Shown: in pieces, positions 52,833-64,000 of the stretch
How the letters are laid out: every line of letters starts with the position of its first letter
Numbering within the stretch: position 1 is the stretch's first letter
Assembly: GCA_034359265.1 (NCBI GenBank)
Contig: CP136895.1
Coordinates: 54,454,001 to 54,518,000, forward strand
Direction of reading: 5' to 3'
Length of the DNA: 64,000 bases
Origin: Canna indica
Lineage: Eukaryota > Streptophyta > Magnoliopsida > Zingiberales > Cannaceae
Position numbers and translations under genes: made by a program
Notes under the pieces: generated by a model
Seen by the model: only the letters and a program-made list of their open reading frames with translations
Databases searched by the model: none
Told to the model about the DNA's origin: nothing

Positions 52833-54820
52833 GGGGGTGGCGGCTGGTAGGGGTGGCGGCGGATGGAGATAGCGGCTGGTAGAGAGAAACCTAGATCTAG
52901 GTATAATTAATGGGTAGAATATAACGGTGTTATAATGGTTGAGTTGTAGCGGTGTTATAATGGTTGAGTTCTAGCGGTGTTATATTCGATATGTCGGTGT
53001 TATAATGAGTTATGACTTATTAGTAGCACTGCAGTTGTAGCAGTGACATATATGTTGTAGCACCGTTATATACTTCGTAGCAATGGCTTACTAAGTGATA
53101 TTTAAGGTATTCCTTTGTTAGTTAAATAATTGATTAAAGGTTTTATAGTTGGTCAAATTAGTCATATTATATATGAATTTGTATCTACTAGACGCCTCGC
53201 ATTGGTCATATTGGTGATGTCTGTTTCTCCAAAAGATGATCAGATTTCGAAAATAGTATTTGGTGGATTGCCTCGATTTGAGTGCCAAGCCTTAAATAAT
53301 TTTTTAAGCATTTTATAAAAATGGTACAGTTGGGTATGGTTGTAAAGGTGATTGATTCTTTTTGACTATCGTTGATTCTCATCCCGACACATGTTGAAGT
53401 ATCCTAAACTGAAGTATTTATCTTGTTATTCCTTCCATTGATCTTGATATCTGTTATTGTTGAAATTCCTGTTGCATGTTGTTGGCTCATATACATGTGG
53501 GTGGAGGCTGGTAGGGGTGGCGGCGGGTGGAGATGGTGGCTAGTAGAGAGAAACCTAGATCTAGGTATAATTAATGGGTAGAATATAACGGTGTTATAAT
53601 GGTTGAGTTGTAGCGGTGTTATAATGGTTGAGTTCTAGCGGTGTTATATTCGATATGTCGGTGTTATAATGAGTTATGAGTTATTGGTAGCACTGCAGTT
53701 GTAGCAGTAATATATATGTTGTAGCACCGTTATATACTTCGTAGCAATGGCTTATTAAGTGATATTTAAGGTATTCCTTTGTTAGTTAAATAATTGATTA
53801 AAGGCTTTGAATTTGTATCTACTAGATGCCTCGCATTGGTCATATTGGTGATGTTTGTTTCTCCAAAAGATGATCAGATTTCGAAAATAGTATTTGGTGG
53901 ATTGCCTCGATTTGCATGCCGAGCCTTAAATAATATTTTAAGCATTTTATAAAGATGGTACAGTTGGGTATGGTTTTAAAGGTGATTGATTCTTTTTGAC
54001 TCTCGTTGATTCTCATCCCGACACATGTTGAACTATCCTAAACTGAAGTATTTATCTTGTTATTCCTTCCATTGATCTTGATATCTGTTATTGTTGAAAT
54101 TCCTGTTGCATGTTGTTGGCTCATATACATGTGGGTGGCGGTTGGTAGGGGTGGCGGCGGGTGGAGATGGCGGCTAGTAGAGAGAAACCTAGATCTAGGT
54201 ATAATTAATGGGTAGAATATAATGGTGTTATAATGGTTGAGTTGTAGCGGTGTTATAATGGTTGAGTTGTAGCGGTGTTATAATGGTTGAGTTCTAGCGG
54301 TGTTATATTCGATATGTCGGTGTTATAATGAGTTATGAGTTATTAGTAGCACTGCAGTTGTAGCAATGACATATATGTTGTAGCACCGTCATATACTTCG
54401 TAGCAATGGCTTATTAAGTGATGTTTAAGGTATTCCTTTGTTAGTTAAATAATTGATTAAAGGCTTTATAGTTGGTCAAATTAGTCATATTATATATGAA
54501 TTTGTATCTACTAGACGCCTCGCATTGGTCATATTGGTGATGTCTGTTTCTCCAAAAGATGATCAGATTTCGAAAATAGTATTTGGTGGATTGCCTCGAT
54601 TTGCGTGTCGAGTCTTAAATAATATTTTAAGCATTTTATAAAGATGGTACAGGTTGGTATGGTTTTAAAGGTGATTGATTCTTTTTGACTCTCGTTGATT
54701 CTCTTCCCGACACATGTTGAACTATCCTAAACTGAAGTATTTATCTTGTTCTTCCTTCCATTGATCTTGATATGTGTTATTGTTGAAAATCCTGTTGCAT
54801 GTTGTTGGCTCATATACATG
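52833..54820. repeat. Three tandem units of about 650 bp in family H
   Basis: GTAGGGGTGG begins at 52847, 53511 and 54145, so the first two units are 664 and 634 bp. Each unit closes with GTTGTTGGCTCATATACATG. Unit 2 lacks about 28 bp (TTGGTCAAATTAGTC region). Within each unit, GTTGAGTTGTAGCGGTGTTA repeats two or three times, and most in unit 3. Confidence 0.87.
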
Positions 54821-55624
54821 TTGATATCATACTATCTTGCATGAGTTGCATCTGTAGTGATTATGATGATTAGGAAGCATGTGTAGGTGTTAATGAGTTG
54901 TATAATGTTAGATTCAGATTGTTGGTTGGTCGCATTATTGATTTAGTTGTTGTCGTATGCATTATATTGTTGACATCAAACTGATAGCATTTTATGTATG
55001 TTGCTTCTGTAGTTGTGAGAGTATATTGGCATGTTGTGCATTATGACCCATTGTTGGGCGCAAGCCCAGACACTATTGATTTATTGCCCGAGGTGTATGG
55101 GCAAGTGACACCGGTGATCACCAAATATCTACATAGGTGCATGTGCGGCGTCGAGGTTTTCGACGCTGGCGAACTATCCTTTTGATAGTCGCATCTCTAG
55201 CTGGAGCGGGCTTGAGGTGCCACTCTCGAGGTGCGAGAGTGTGGGGAAAACCCAATTATTCACTACGCTCTTGATTGGGTGATTATTATGCATGTGCGCA
55301 TTGTCGGTAGGATATGTACGATTTGACGTTGTGCTAGTTGACATGAGTATATAATAATAGTTATGAGGTGCATACATTATTATACATGTATATAGTGGTT
55401 GTTAGATGCATAAGTGTTTATCTAAGGATGACATCGCATTGGTTGGTATGAGCATATAATGTTGGTTCTGGTATGCACATAGTTGAATACCATGTCATCA
55501 TGGCATCATGGATGGTCATCTTTACCACTTTGGCATATTGTAGTATCATACTCAGCTTTTCTTGATTTTTGTTGCTTTTGCTTCAGATTTGCAGGTTCGA
55601 GTGGTAGCTGAGAAGGTCTAGTTA

Positions 55625-55629
55625 GATAG
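55625..55629. repeat. Target-site duplication of element G, left copy (GATAG)
   Basis: GATAG before TGTCAC. The identical copy is at 63802-63806. Confidence 0.82.
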
Positions 55630-57843
55630 TGTCACACCCCAACTGAGGGTAGTGTGACCGACCACGGCCCACATCCTGTCATATAGCCTACTGTCTACAC
55701 TGACATCAAGAAGCCAAAACATATCGACAGAAAGAAAAACTCAACATACTTTATAAAAGTTTGCAAGTCATACTGTATATAAGTTTTTCAAAACAAGATG
55801 AAACATCAACATCAAATCCAATGGTCAAATATCAAGTTTTACAATCACTTTTTTCTTTTACAACACCAGTGCAAAAAATAAAACCAACATATCTAAGGAC
55901 TAGTCTAAGACTCATGGACGCCGCTACGAGATATGGTACCGCCTCTGCCCTCCAGTTGCACAATGTCGACACCAAGCTATTGCTCATGCTCTGCAAAAAT
56001 AGAAATAAATTGTGAGTCCACTTGGGACTCAGTGAGTGGCTCAATTGAGCCTCCACATAAGCCTTAGTCATGCATATAAATATATTACAAGGCAATAAAG
56101 GAATGTACAAGGAGGTAAAGTGTGTTTCAAATGCAACTAAAGACCCTCAACGGATCCATCAGTATCCACTGTACATGATATCCTGCCACCTTGGCTTATC
56201 ACGCCTCTGGCATCCGGCCTACTCATAGCAATATATTCCGGCTACAGCCGTCCCTACCATATCGGGTAGTGTCATACTGGCCATCGGCCACATCATCTCA
56301 AGATGCAAGCAAATAATTCCGGGCTGTTGACTAGGATGGCCACTAGTCTCCGAACACCGTCTGGGGTAAGGATAGCTAGTCCCATCCAACTGGGGTCTGG
56401 CACCTAGCGAGCCCGCTGGCGCACCTCTAGACCCAACTGGCCGAGCTGAGCATTGGTCATTTCCAACCTCCTCGCTCCTCGGAGGACCATCTCAAGCACA
56501 TTACACAATCAATATCCTAGGGTTTATATATATATATATTTACTTCGGGCCTTTGCCCGTATCTAGCCATGTCCGGCTACCGGGTCAATAATTCATGCCG
56601 CCCCTTTTAGTATATGTGCACCTACAATCTCTAAGTTTCCAAAAATATACAAGCAGTCATAGAAGTGTTATCGTCTCATATCTAAGTTTCCATAAATGTG
56701 CTTTGAACATCTAGGGACACCTTACATGTTACCTAGCCTTCTACACGGTCTTAGGTGAGAATTTCCATGAGTCAACCTTGGAATACCATCCAAGGACATT
56801 TAGGGCAGCATCCATAATCTAAAGAAAAAGGCTCAAATATTACATCATTCATCATATATAATCATAATGCACATACCTAACAATTCTTATACTACCTTAG
56901 GAATATTAGCACAATAAGGAGCAACTATCTAGCATGGCAAGGTAGTAATAAATTTAAATAACATGTATGAATTATAAAACATGGTAACATTGTCAACATC
57001 CAAGTTTAAGGATCAAATGTTAAGTATGGTTACAATCTAGCATTTCTACAATTCAAATCAATTAAGTTACTTGCTAAGTTTGGTGTTCTTCCTAACTATT
57101 GTCATATCCCTATGTGTGATCCCTAAGATCATGAAATTTCCATCTAAGGCAAGTCCCTCCTCCTCTCCCCAACCTTGGCCGAACCATGAGCAAGGGAAAC
57201 CTTGCTTGGCCAAGGTCCTTGGGGTAGGGAAAGATGGAAGAGACTTTAGCTATACTTTGTCTCTTCAATTCCACATACTTATTAAATACCAATGATCAAC
57301 TTACCCTTCCCCTCACCCTTGGCCAAACCCTGTAGTCTTAGGGTTCATTCGGCCACTTCAAGGGGCTTTAGAGGGGACATGCTTCATATTACGTGATGAG
57401 TTCAAAGGACTACATCAAAACAGTGGTATAAGGGTATCTAAGGGCCTTCTCGCCTTCAAGGAAATCGGGGAAAATTTCGGTATGACCTTTCCCCTTTTCC
57501 CATGACTCGGCAGCCCCAAAAATACGCAAATCGGTGATTAAAACAGCGAGATCCGACAAGAAACATCATAAAACAGTGAGTACATATCGTTGATATCATG
57601 GATCGTCGGGAAAAATCGTGAGAACTCGACCTATCATCTAGGGTTCGGCCATCCGCCTCCCCCAAACTGTTAAAGCCTTAACCACTCACCTAGATCGCCA
57701 AGAAATAAGGATCGAGTGACGATGACTTGAGAATTTCTAGCGACGACGCGAATTTCGGATCGATCCAAGCCCCAAGCCCCTTCCTTGCTCCTTCTCCTCT
57801 TTCTCCCTTGTGGCCTTGTGCGACTCAATGGTTGAGTCGCACG
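55630..57843 (-). repeat. Element G 3' LTR, missing its U3 start
   Basis: Matches 61280-63498 nearly throughout (for example TATCGGGTAGTGTCATAC, CTTCGGGCCTTTGCCCGTATC). It stops at 57843 just past a 25-nt hairpin, and pol sequence follows. The counterpart of 63499-63801, which holds the minus-strand TATA, is absent. Confidence 0.85.
57818..57842. other. Perfect 25-nt hairpin at the G deletion breakpoint
   Basis: 11-bp stem GTGCGACTCAA/TTGAGTCGCAC with TGG loop. The same hairpin is at 63473-63497 in the other LTR. Confidence 0.8.
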
Positions 57844-58360
57844 ACACTGATAAGGTTGCACCCCCATCTAGGCATAAAGCCAACTCTCGAGCTAGAGGCC
57901 TCCGCTTAGCTTCCAAATGGGCCAAACTGCCCATGGATTTTCTGCTCAGCACATCTGCTACCACATTTGCTTTCCCTGGATGATACATAATGGTGCAATC
58001 ATAGTCCTTTAGGAGCTCCAGCCACCTCCTCTGCCTGAGGTTCGGCTCCTTTTGGGTGAGCAAGTACTGGAGACTCTTATGATCTGTGTAGATTTCGCAA
58101 GTCTCCCAGTACAAGTAGTGCCTCCAAAGCTTTAGTGCAAAGACCACTACTGGTAATTCTAGGTCATGCGTCGGATAGTTCTTCTCATGAACTTTCAACT
58201 GGCGAGATGCATAAGCAATCACTCTGCCATACTACATCAAGACGCAGCCCAAACCAACCCGAGAGGCATCACAGAAAACCACAAACCCTCCTGAGCCGGA
58301 ATGTACAGCCAACACGGGTGCAGATGTTAAACATGCCTTGAGCTTTTGAAAACTCACCTC
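57844..58360 (-). pseudogene. Element G RNase H and fused LTR tail
   Basis: [74 protein letters not shown] and [20 protein letters not shown] form the gypsy RNase H and its C-terminal tether. The expected integrase HHCC and DDE are not there: after [13 protein letters not shown] the frame reads LTR sequence (to RNSRRR at 57737). An earlier piece (58225-58360) completes the connection with RT. Confidence 0.87.
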
Positions 58361-58363
58361 GCA

Positions 58364-59062
58364 TTAGTCATCCTGAAGGAACCTGACCTTCTTCTGGGTC
58401 AACCGAGACAGAGGGGCTGCAATTCTGGAGAAATTCTCCACAAACTTCCGGTAATAGCCGGCCAACCCAAGAAAACTGTGGACCTCGGTCACACTAGTCG
58501 GCCGCTTCCAATTTTGAACCACTTCAATCTTGGCAGGATCTATCCTTATTCCTTCCTTGGACAATACATGGCCCAAGAACCCTACGCTTTCCAACCAAAA
58601 TTCACACTTGGAAAATTTGGCAAACAAGTGGTGCTCTCTGAGGGTTTCTAGCACCATTCTCAAGTGCTTAGAGTGCTCTTTCTCACTCTTGGAGTAAACC
58701 AAAATGTCGTCAATGAAGACGATCACAAAGCTGTCCAGGTACTCCTTAAATACCCTGTTCATTAGATCCATGAAGGTAGCAGGTGCATTGGTTAGGCCAA
58801 AGGACATCACTAGGAATTCATAGTGAGCATAGCGAGTCCTAAAGGCCGTCTTTGGCACATCGCAGTCCCAGATTCTCAACTGATGGTATCCGGACCTTAG
58901 ATCTATCTTTGAGAACCATTGAGCCCCCTGCAGCTGGTCAAATAGCTCGTCTATCATCGGCAGTGGGTAGCGATTCTTAATAGTCACCTTGTTTAGCTGC
59001 CTATAATCAGTGCACATGCGCATCGACCCATCCTTCTTCTTCACGAAGAGAACCGGGGCACC
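58364..59062 (-). pseudogene. Element G reverse transcriptase
   Basis: 226 aa: [53 protein letters not shown] (first Asp), [38 protein letters not shown] (catalytic IDD), [39 protein letters not shown] and PLSRLTQKK. All gypsy RT landmarks are present. A TGA just upstream (in GAPVLFV, where relatives have WGAPVLFV) divides it from the protease frame. Confidence 0.9.
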
Positions 59063-60256
59063 TCAGGGTGACACACTCGGCCGGATGAACCCCAGGTCTA
59101 GCATTTCCTGCAATTGCACCTTTAGCTCCCTGAGTTCGGCCGATGCCATCCTGTAAGGGGGAATGGAAATTGGTTTCACCCCGAGCTGCAGATCAATGCA
59201 AAAATCGACCTCCCTTCTGGGCGGCAACCCTGGCAATTCCTCGGGAAACACATCAGAGAATTCACAGACCACGGGGGTTCCGCTGACATGTTTTGCTTCA
59301 CCCCCTTCCTCCTCGGCCATAGATACAAAGGCCAGGAAATATTGGCAGCCGCCCCTAAGCAATTTGCGAGCCTTTAGGGCTGAGATGACCCCTATCGGCT
59401 TGCTACCTCCCTCTCCTTGGAAGATGAACTGCGGCAGCCCAGGCTTATTAAACATTACTGCTTTCGCTCTACAATCCAACATTGGGAAATGCTCTGCCAG
59501 GCAATCCATGCCAAGGATGACATCAAGCTCAAGAGTGGGTAGGAGTGTCAAATCCGCACTCAACACATGGCCGCATATGAGCACTTCACACCCTTGATAA
59601 ATTGAGGTTGCTAAGATTGTATCGCCCATAGGCGTTGATACCATCAATGGCCCATCAATCATAGAGGGTGCCATTGGCAGCTTTACAGCAAATATGGCAG
59701 ACACAAATGAGTGCGTGGCACCCGGAACAAATAATACATATGCAGCAGACGAACATACTAAAATAGTACCTGTCACCACTGCTTTGGAAGCCTCTGCCCC
59801 ATCACGATTCATAGCATGTACCTGCGCAGGCGGCCTCTTTGAATAACTGGTCTGCGGCCCCTTATTCTGAGTCTGCCCTCTCGGTGCTACTGACCCTACT
59901 GACATAGGTGCTTTACCCCTTGACTGCTCAGGCTTCTGACTAGTTCCCTCAGTGCAGTCCTTCTTGAAATGTGCGGTTAAGGAAGGACCCCCAGTGCCTC
60001 CGACTGCAGCTGCCACACTACGGCACCTCAGATCTCTAAGAACCACCTCCTGACACTGCCGGCCTTCCTGACCCGGTCCTTGGGCCCCCACGGCCCTGAC
60101 TGCCATTCTGCCCCCAGCTTTGCTGCTGATCTGCTGTGGGCATTGCCCCCTCAGAGTGCCAAGGTCGACTACCAGAACCCTGTGATGGGAACTTCTTCTT
60201 AGTTGGCCCGTCGTTTCTCTCGAACGGCACCAAAGCTTCTTTCCGTAGGGCTTCAT
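59063..60256 (-). pseudogene. Element G gag end, protease (catalytic Asp lost) and RT start
   Basis: 397 aa. After a gag remnant with AHFKKDC (the tail of a knuckle whose first Cys pair is lost) come AAYVLFVPGATHSFVSAIFA, where the DSG/DTG of the protease is VPG; LDVILGMDCLAEHFPMLDC; VVCEFSDVFPEELPGLPPRR; VDFCIDLQLGVKPISIPPYR; and LQEMLDLGFIRPSVSP. The protease active-site Asp is missing. Confidence 0.87.
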
Positions 60257-60259
60257 CCA

Positions 60260-61063
60260 CTACCCGAGCCAGTGTAGATTCCTCGGTGTAACGAATAAGC
60301 CTGGCAATTTATGGTCTCAATCCTGCCACGAAGCTCTTGACCGTGGCGGTCTCAGTCGCCACTATGGTGGGATGGTACTTGGAGAGACGATTAAACTCCA
60401 TTTCATACTCCTACACTGTCATGCCTCCAGCTTGGCGTAGTATCTCAAAATCACGGGTGCGCTTGTCACAGACACTCATGGGTAAGTACTGCTCTTCCAC
60501 AGCCGCCCAAATTCTTTCCATGTGGGAGGTGGTGCTCCAGTTGCCCTGCGGGCCTTCCAAGTTTGCAGCCAGACCTTTGCCGATCTCCTCATCTGAAGAC
60601 CGACCATACGAGCAGCCGCCTCTAATGAACATCCTAGTTCCATTCATAGCTCGTAGCAATCCCCCAAAAATTCTGTCACTTCCACTTGACGATATGTCCC
60701 AGGGAACTCTGGTGGCTTCAGGGTGACAAAATTTGCATAAGTTGGGGTTCTGAGCACTAGTGCTGCCACCTCTGCCACTTCTAGTACCACTGAAACCACG
60801 AGCATTGGCTGTGGCAGTGGTTGCTGGGACTGCTGTTGCTGCTGCATCTGTTACTGCAACTGTTGTCTCAGTTCCTGCTCCTTATGGAGCGCCTCAGTCA
60901 ATTGGTTCACCTGAGCCTACAGTAGAACAACCACTAACTCTTGCCCCTGTCCCTCAGACAGTTCTCTATCTCTGCCCCGGGCCCAGCCTCGGCCTCGCCC
61001 CCGGCCTCGATGTTCCGTCGAGTTACTGCCACTGCCGCTCAAACCAGCATTTTGAGCATCCAT
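60260..61063 (-). pseudogene. Element G gag
   Basis: Starts at ATG 61063 (DAQNAGLSGSGSNSTEH), a credible start about 200 bp after the primer site. An Arg/Gly stretch and a Gln run follow, then FVTLKPPEFPGTYRQVEVTE, RIWAAVEEQYLPMSVCDKRT and EYEMEFNRLSKYHPTIVATE, LARVVDEALRKEALVPFERN. This is Tekay-type gag with several stops, for example before EYEMEF. Confidence 0.82.
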
Positions 61064-61263
61064 TTCACTATCACAAGAAAGAAAGGAAGTTGCATATCAT
61101 ATAAGAAATTATTAACAGAAGCTCTTTAAACTACTAACCGCATGGTGCACTGAGTGCAGGAGTGGTCGCCCAATCTCGTAGTATAACTATACCGCAAGTC
61201 GGCATGCTAGCATATGCCTCATACGGTACCCAACACTGAGTCATAGACAAGACCTAACCTAGT

Positions 61264-61275
61264 GCTCTGATACCA
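61264..61275 (-). promoter_or_regulatory. Primer binding site of element G (tRNA-iMet)
   Basis: Minus-strand TGGTATCAGAGC, four bases past the LTR end. Confidence 0.85.
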
Positions 61276-61279
61276 ACTT

Positions 61280-63801
61280 TGTCAGACCCCAACTGAGGGT
61301 AGTGTGACTGACCAGGGCCCACATACTGCCCTGTAGCCTACTGTCTACAATGAGATCAAGAAGCCAAAACATATCGATAGAAAGAAAAACTCAACATACT
61401 TTATAAAAGTTTGCAAGTCACAATGTATATAAGTTTTTCAAAATAAGATGAAACATCAACATCAAATACAATAGTCAAATATCAAGTTTTAAAATCCCTT
61501 TTTTTTACAACGTCCATGCAGAAAATAAAACCAACATATCTAAGGACTAGTCTAAGACTCATGGACGTCGCTACGAGATATGGCACCGCCTCTGCCCTCC
61601 AGCTGCATCATGTCGACACCAAGCTACTGCTCATGCTCTGCAAAAATAGAAATAAACTGTGAGTCCACTTGGGACTCAGTGAGTGGCTCAATTGAACCTC
61701 CACATAAGCCTCAGTCATGCATAGATATATATTACAAGGCAATAAAGGAATGTACAAGGACGTAAAGTGTGTTTCAAATGCAACTAAAGACCCTCAATGG
61801 ATCCATCAGTATCCACTGTACATGATAACCTACCACCTTAGCTTATCACGCCTCTGGCATCCGGCCTACTCATAGCAATATATTCCGGCTACAACCGTCC
61901 CTACCATATCGGGTAGTGTCATACAAGCCATCGGCCACATCATCTCAAGATGCAAGCAAACAATCCTGGGTCGTCGACTAGGATGGCCACTAGTATCCGG
62001 ACACCGTTTGGGGTAAGGATAGATGTCCCACCCAACTGGGGTCTGGCACCTAGCGAGCCCGCTGGCGCACCTCTAGACCCAACTGGCCGAGCTGAGCATT
62101 GGTCATTTCCGACCTCCTCGCTCCTCGAAGGACCATCTCAAGCACATTACACAATCAATATCCTAGGGTTTCCATATATATATATATATATACTTCGGGC
62201 CTTTGCCCGTATCTAGCCATGTCCGGCTACCGGGTCAACAATTCATGCCGCCCCTTTTAGTATATGTGCACCTACAATCTCTAAGTTTCCAAAAATATAC
62301 AAACAGTCATAGAAGTGTTATCGTCTCATATCTAAGTTTCCATAAATGTGTTATGAACATCTAGGGACACCTTACATGTTGCCTAGCCTTCTACACGGTC
62401 TTAGGTGAGAATTTTCATGAGTCAACCTTGGAATACCATCCAAGGACATTTAGGGCAACATGCATAATCTAAAGAAAAAGGCTCAAATATTACATCATTC
62501 ATCATATATAATCATAATGCACATACCTAACAATTCTTATACTACCTTAGGAATATTAACACAATAAGGAGCAACTATCTAGCATGGCAAGGTAGTAATA
62601 AATTTAAATAACATGTATGAATTATAAAACATGGTAACATTGTCAACATCCATGTTTAAGGATCAAATGCTAAGTATGGTTACAATCTAGCATTTCTACC
62701 ATTCAAATCAATTAAGCTACTTGCTAAGTTTGGTGTTTTTCCTAAGTATTGTCATATCCCTATGTGTGATCCCTAAGATCATGAAATTTCCATCTAAGGC
62801 AAGTCCCTCCTCCTCTCCCCAACCTTGGCCGAGCCATGAGCAAGGGAAACCTTGCTCGGCCAAGGTCCTTGGGGTAGGGAAAGATGGAAGAGACTTTAGC
62901 TATACTTTGTCTCTTCAATTCCACATACTTATTAAATACCAATGATCAACTTACCCTTCCCCTCACCCTTGGCCAAACCCTCTTCATGAGTCTTAGGGTT
63001 CATTCGGCAACTTCAAGGGGCTTTAGAGGGGACATGCTTCATATTACGTGAGGAGTTCAAAGGACTACATCAAAATAGTGGTATAAGGGCATCTAAGGGC
63101 CTTCTCGCCGTCAAGGAAATCGAGGAAAATTTCGGCATGACCTTTCCCCTTTTCCCATGATTTGTCAGCCCCAAAAATACACAAATCGGCGATTAAAACA
63201 GCGAGATCCGACAAGAAACATCATAAAACAGTGAGTACATATCATTGAAATCATGGATCGTCTAGAAAAATCGCGAGAACTCGACCTATCATCTAGGGTT
63301 CAGGCACCCGCCTCTCCCAAACTGTTAAAGCCTTAACCACTCACCTAGATCGCCAAGAAATAAGGATCGGGTGACGACGACTTGAGAATTTCCGGCGACA
63401 ATGCAAATTCCGGATCGATCCATGCCCCAAGCCCCCTCCTTGCTCCTTCTCCTCTTTCTCCCTTGCGGCCTTGTGCGACTCAATGGTTGAGTCGCACGGC
63501 TGCCATATGGGGGTTTATCCGCTCAACCATCTTTCCAAAGATGGTTTCAAGGCTCACTTAAGTCATACTCAAAACTTGACTCGGGTTCCGACCCAACCCA
63601 TAACATGACTCGAGTAAACTTAATTTAAGGTATGATTTTATAAAAGGAGAGTTAATTATCAAATAAACTTCATGATTCATTAGCCGAGTCATACCTTTTC
63701 ACTTGAGGCGATCCTGAGGCTCGACTCGACTACCCCCGGGTCCGACATGCTACACCAAAACAGATTTTTTTTATATTAAGAAACTTTTTTCGGGTCTTAC
63801 A
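61280..63801 (-). repeat. Element G 5' LTR
   Basis: 2522 bp, TGTCAGACCCC...CGGGTCTTACA. Minus-strand TATAAAA at 63636-63642. Contains the 25-nt hairpin (63473-63497). The shared open frame with 57071-57295 is an LTR-borne chance frame. Confidence 0.87.
63636..63642 (-). promoter_or_regulatory. TATA box, element G 5' LTR
   Basis: TATAAAA on the minus strand, the only TATA-like site seen in the portion absent from the 3' LTR. Confidence 0.5.
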
Positions 63802-64000
63802 GATAGAGTAGAGGAGGCAGGTTCTGACATTGATTCTTGTAGAGATGTATAAAGTTTCTTGAATAACATTTCATTGTTGTACTAGATATTATTATAATGC
63901 AAGTGGTTGAGGTTCTTGTTGCAAGTTGTTCATGAAGGTTTAGTTGTGTTGGATTGATCGTCGGTTGTGCTTCTCCTATGCGGTGTTCCTTATTTAGGGA
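63802..64000. other. Continuation of family H after element G
   Basis: Follows the GATAG duplication. No gene seen before the window end. Confidence 0.5.

Larger units (their letters stand above)
55630..63801 (-). mobile_element. Element G, Ty3/gypsy (Tekay/Del-like), integrase deleted
   Basis: Minus-strand order: 5' LTR 63801-61280, primer site 61275-61264, gag from 61063, protease, RT, RNase H to about 57850, then directly LTR sequence 57843-55630. It is bounded by a perfect GATAG duplication. Integrase, the polypurine tract and the first 300 bp of the 3' LTR are missing. RT and gag wording fit the Tekay/Del lineage. Confidence 0.87.
51991..64000. mobile_element. Family H LTR-like sequence, split by element G
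   Basis: Begins TGTTACACCCCGAAAATT, like the starts of G (TGTCACACCCC) and F3 (TGTCATGCCCC). It includes a G/C-rich part with no recognisable protein (about 52150-52900), three tandem units (52833-54820), a region with phrases common in gypsy LTRs (GCAAGCCCAGACACT, 55070), and continues after G (63802-64000) to the window end. The orientation is not settled. Confidence 0.55.

Noticed and set aside
52483..52872. 129-aa open frame in the G/C-rich start of family H
   Set aside because: Low-complexity, open in two overlapping plus frames, no recognisable domain.
57071..57295. 74-aa frame repeated at 62721-62945
   Set aside because: It is the same LTR stretch in both LTRs of element G, with a counter-frame on the minus strand. 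Duplication comes from the LTR and not from gene conservation.

Overview
This window is plant nuclear DNA from a transposon-dense, gene-poor region. The signs are Ty1/copia elements with the order PR-INT-RT-RNaseH, a Ty3/gypsy element with the order RT-RNaseH, initiator-tRNA-Met primer sites (TGGTATCAGAGC or its complement), CACTA transposons with plant-type transposase domains, a plant LINE, hAT-like MITEs and a Mutator-like fold-back. The species cannot be read from the sequence. No intact host gene was found, and every coding region is a broken transposon gene.

Layout. 1-1854: right end of a CACTA transposon sitting in an old copia-type LTR (LTR-P). 1855-26542: a nested stack. LTR-P (minus) is split by copia element B (2382-25811, minus, duplication GAAGT). 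B's 3' LTR holds an 8-bp-duplication MITE (3232-3874) and a non-coding LTR element A (4293-9396). B's 5' leader holds copia element C (14712-22966, minus). B's other LTR at 24.1-25.8 kb supplies the empty site for A. 26543-28391: a rearranged unit with two primer sites facing each other. 28392-33645: copia element E (plus, duplication TTATC). 33958-35838: a 1.9-kb fold-back with a 10-bp duplication.

36.06-39.67 kb: two head-to-tail LTR-like units of family F, joined directly to a 5'-truncated LINE (to about 41.37 kb). 41.37-44.94 kb: a gag-only minus-strand copia derivative (A3). 44.94-45.73 kb: a B-type LTR fragment. 45.75-48.64 kb: a decayed CACTA coding region (minus). 48946-51422: a third F unit, inverted. 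51991-64000: LTR-like family H, with three tandem units of about 650 bp, interrupted by gypsy element G (55630-63801, minus, duplication GATAG).

Most unusual signal: LTRs of A, A3 and C carry, just upstream of the TATA box, an array of the 8-bp palindrome GGTCGACC and variants. Neighbouring copies within a group start exactly 12 bp apart, and in C the groups recur every 51-55 bp. In LTR-P the same promoter-proximal place holds a different short-repeat array. This looks like a fast-evolving, swappable enhancer module. Other notable points: B's upstream LTR has lost its TATA box, G has lost integrase and part of an LTR with the breakpoint at a perfect hairpin, and family F carries a shared 52-53 bp minisatellite.
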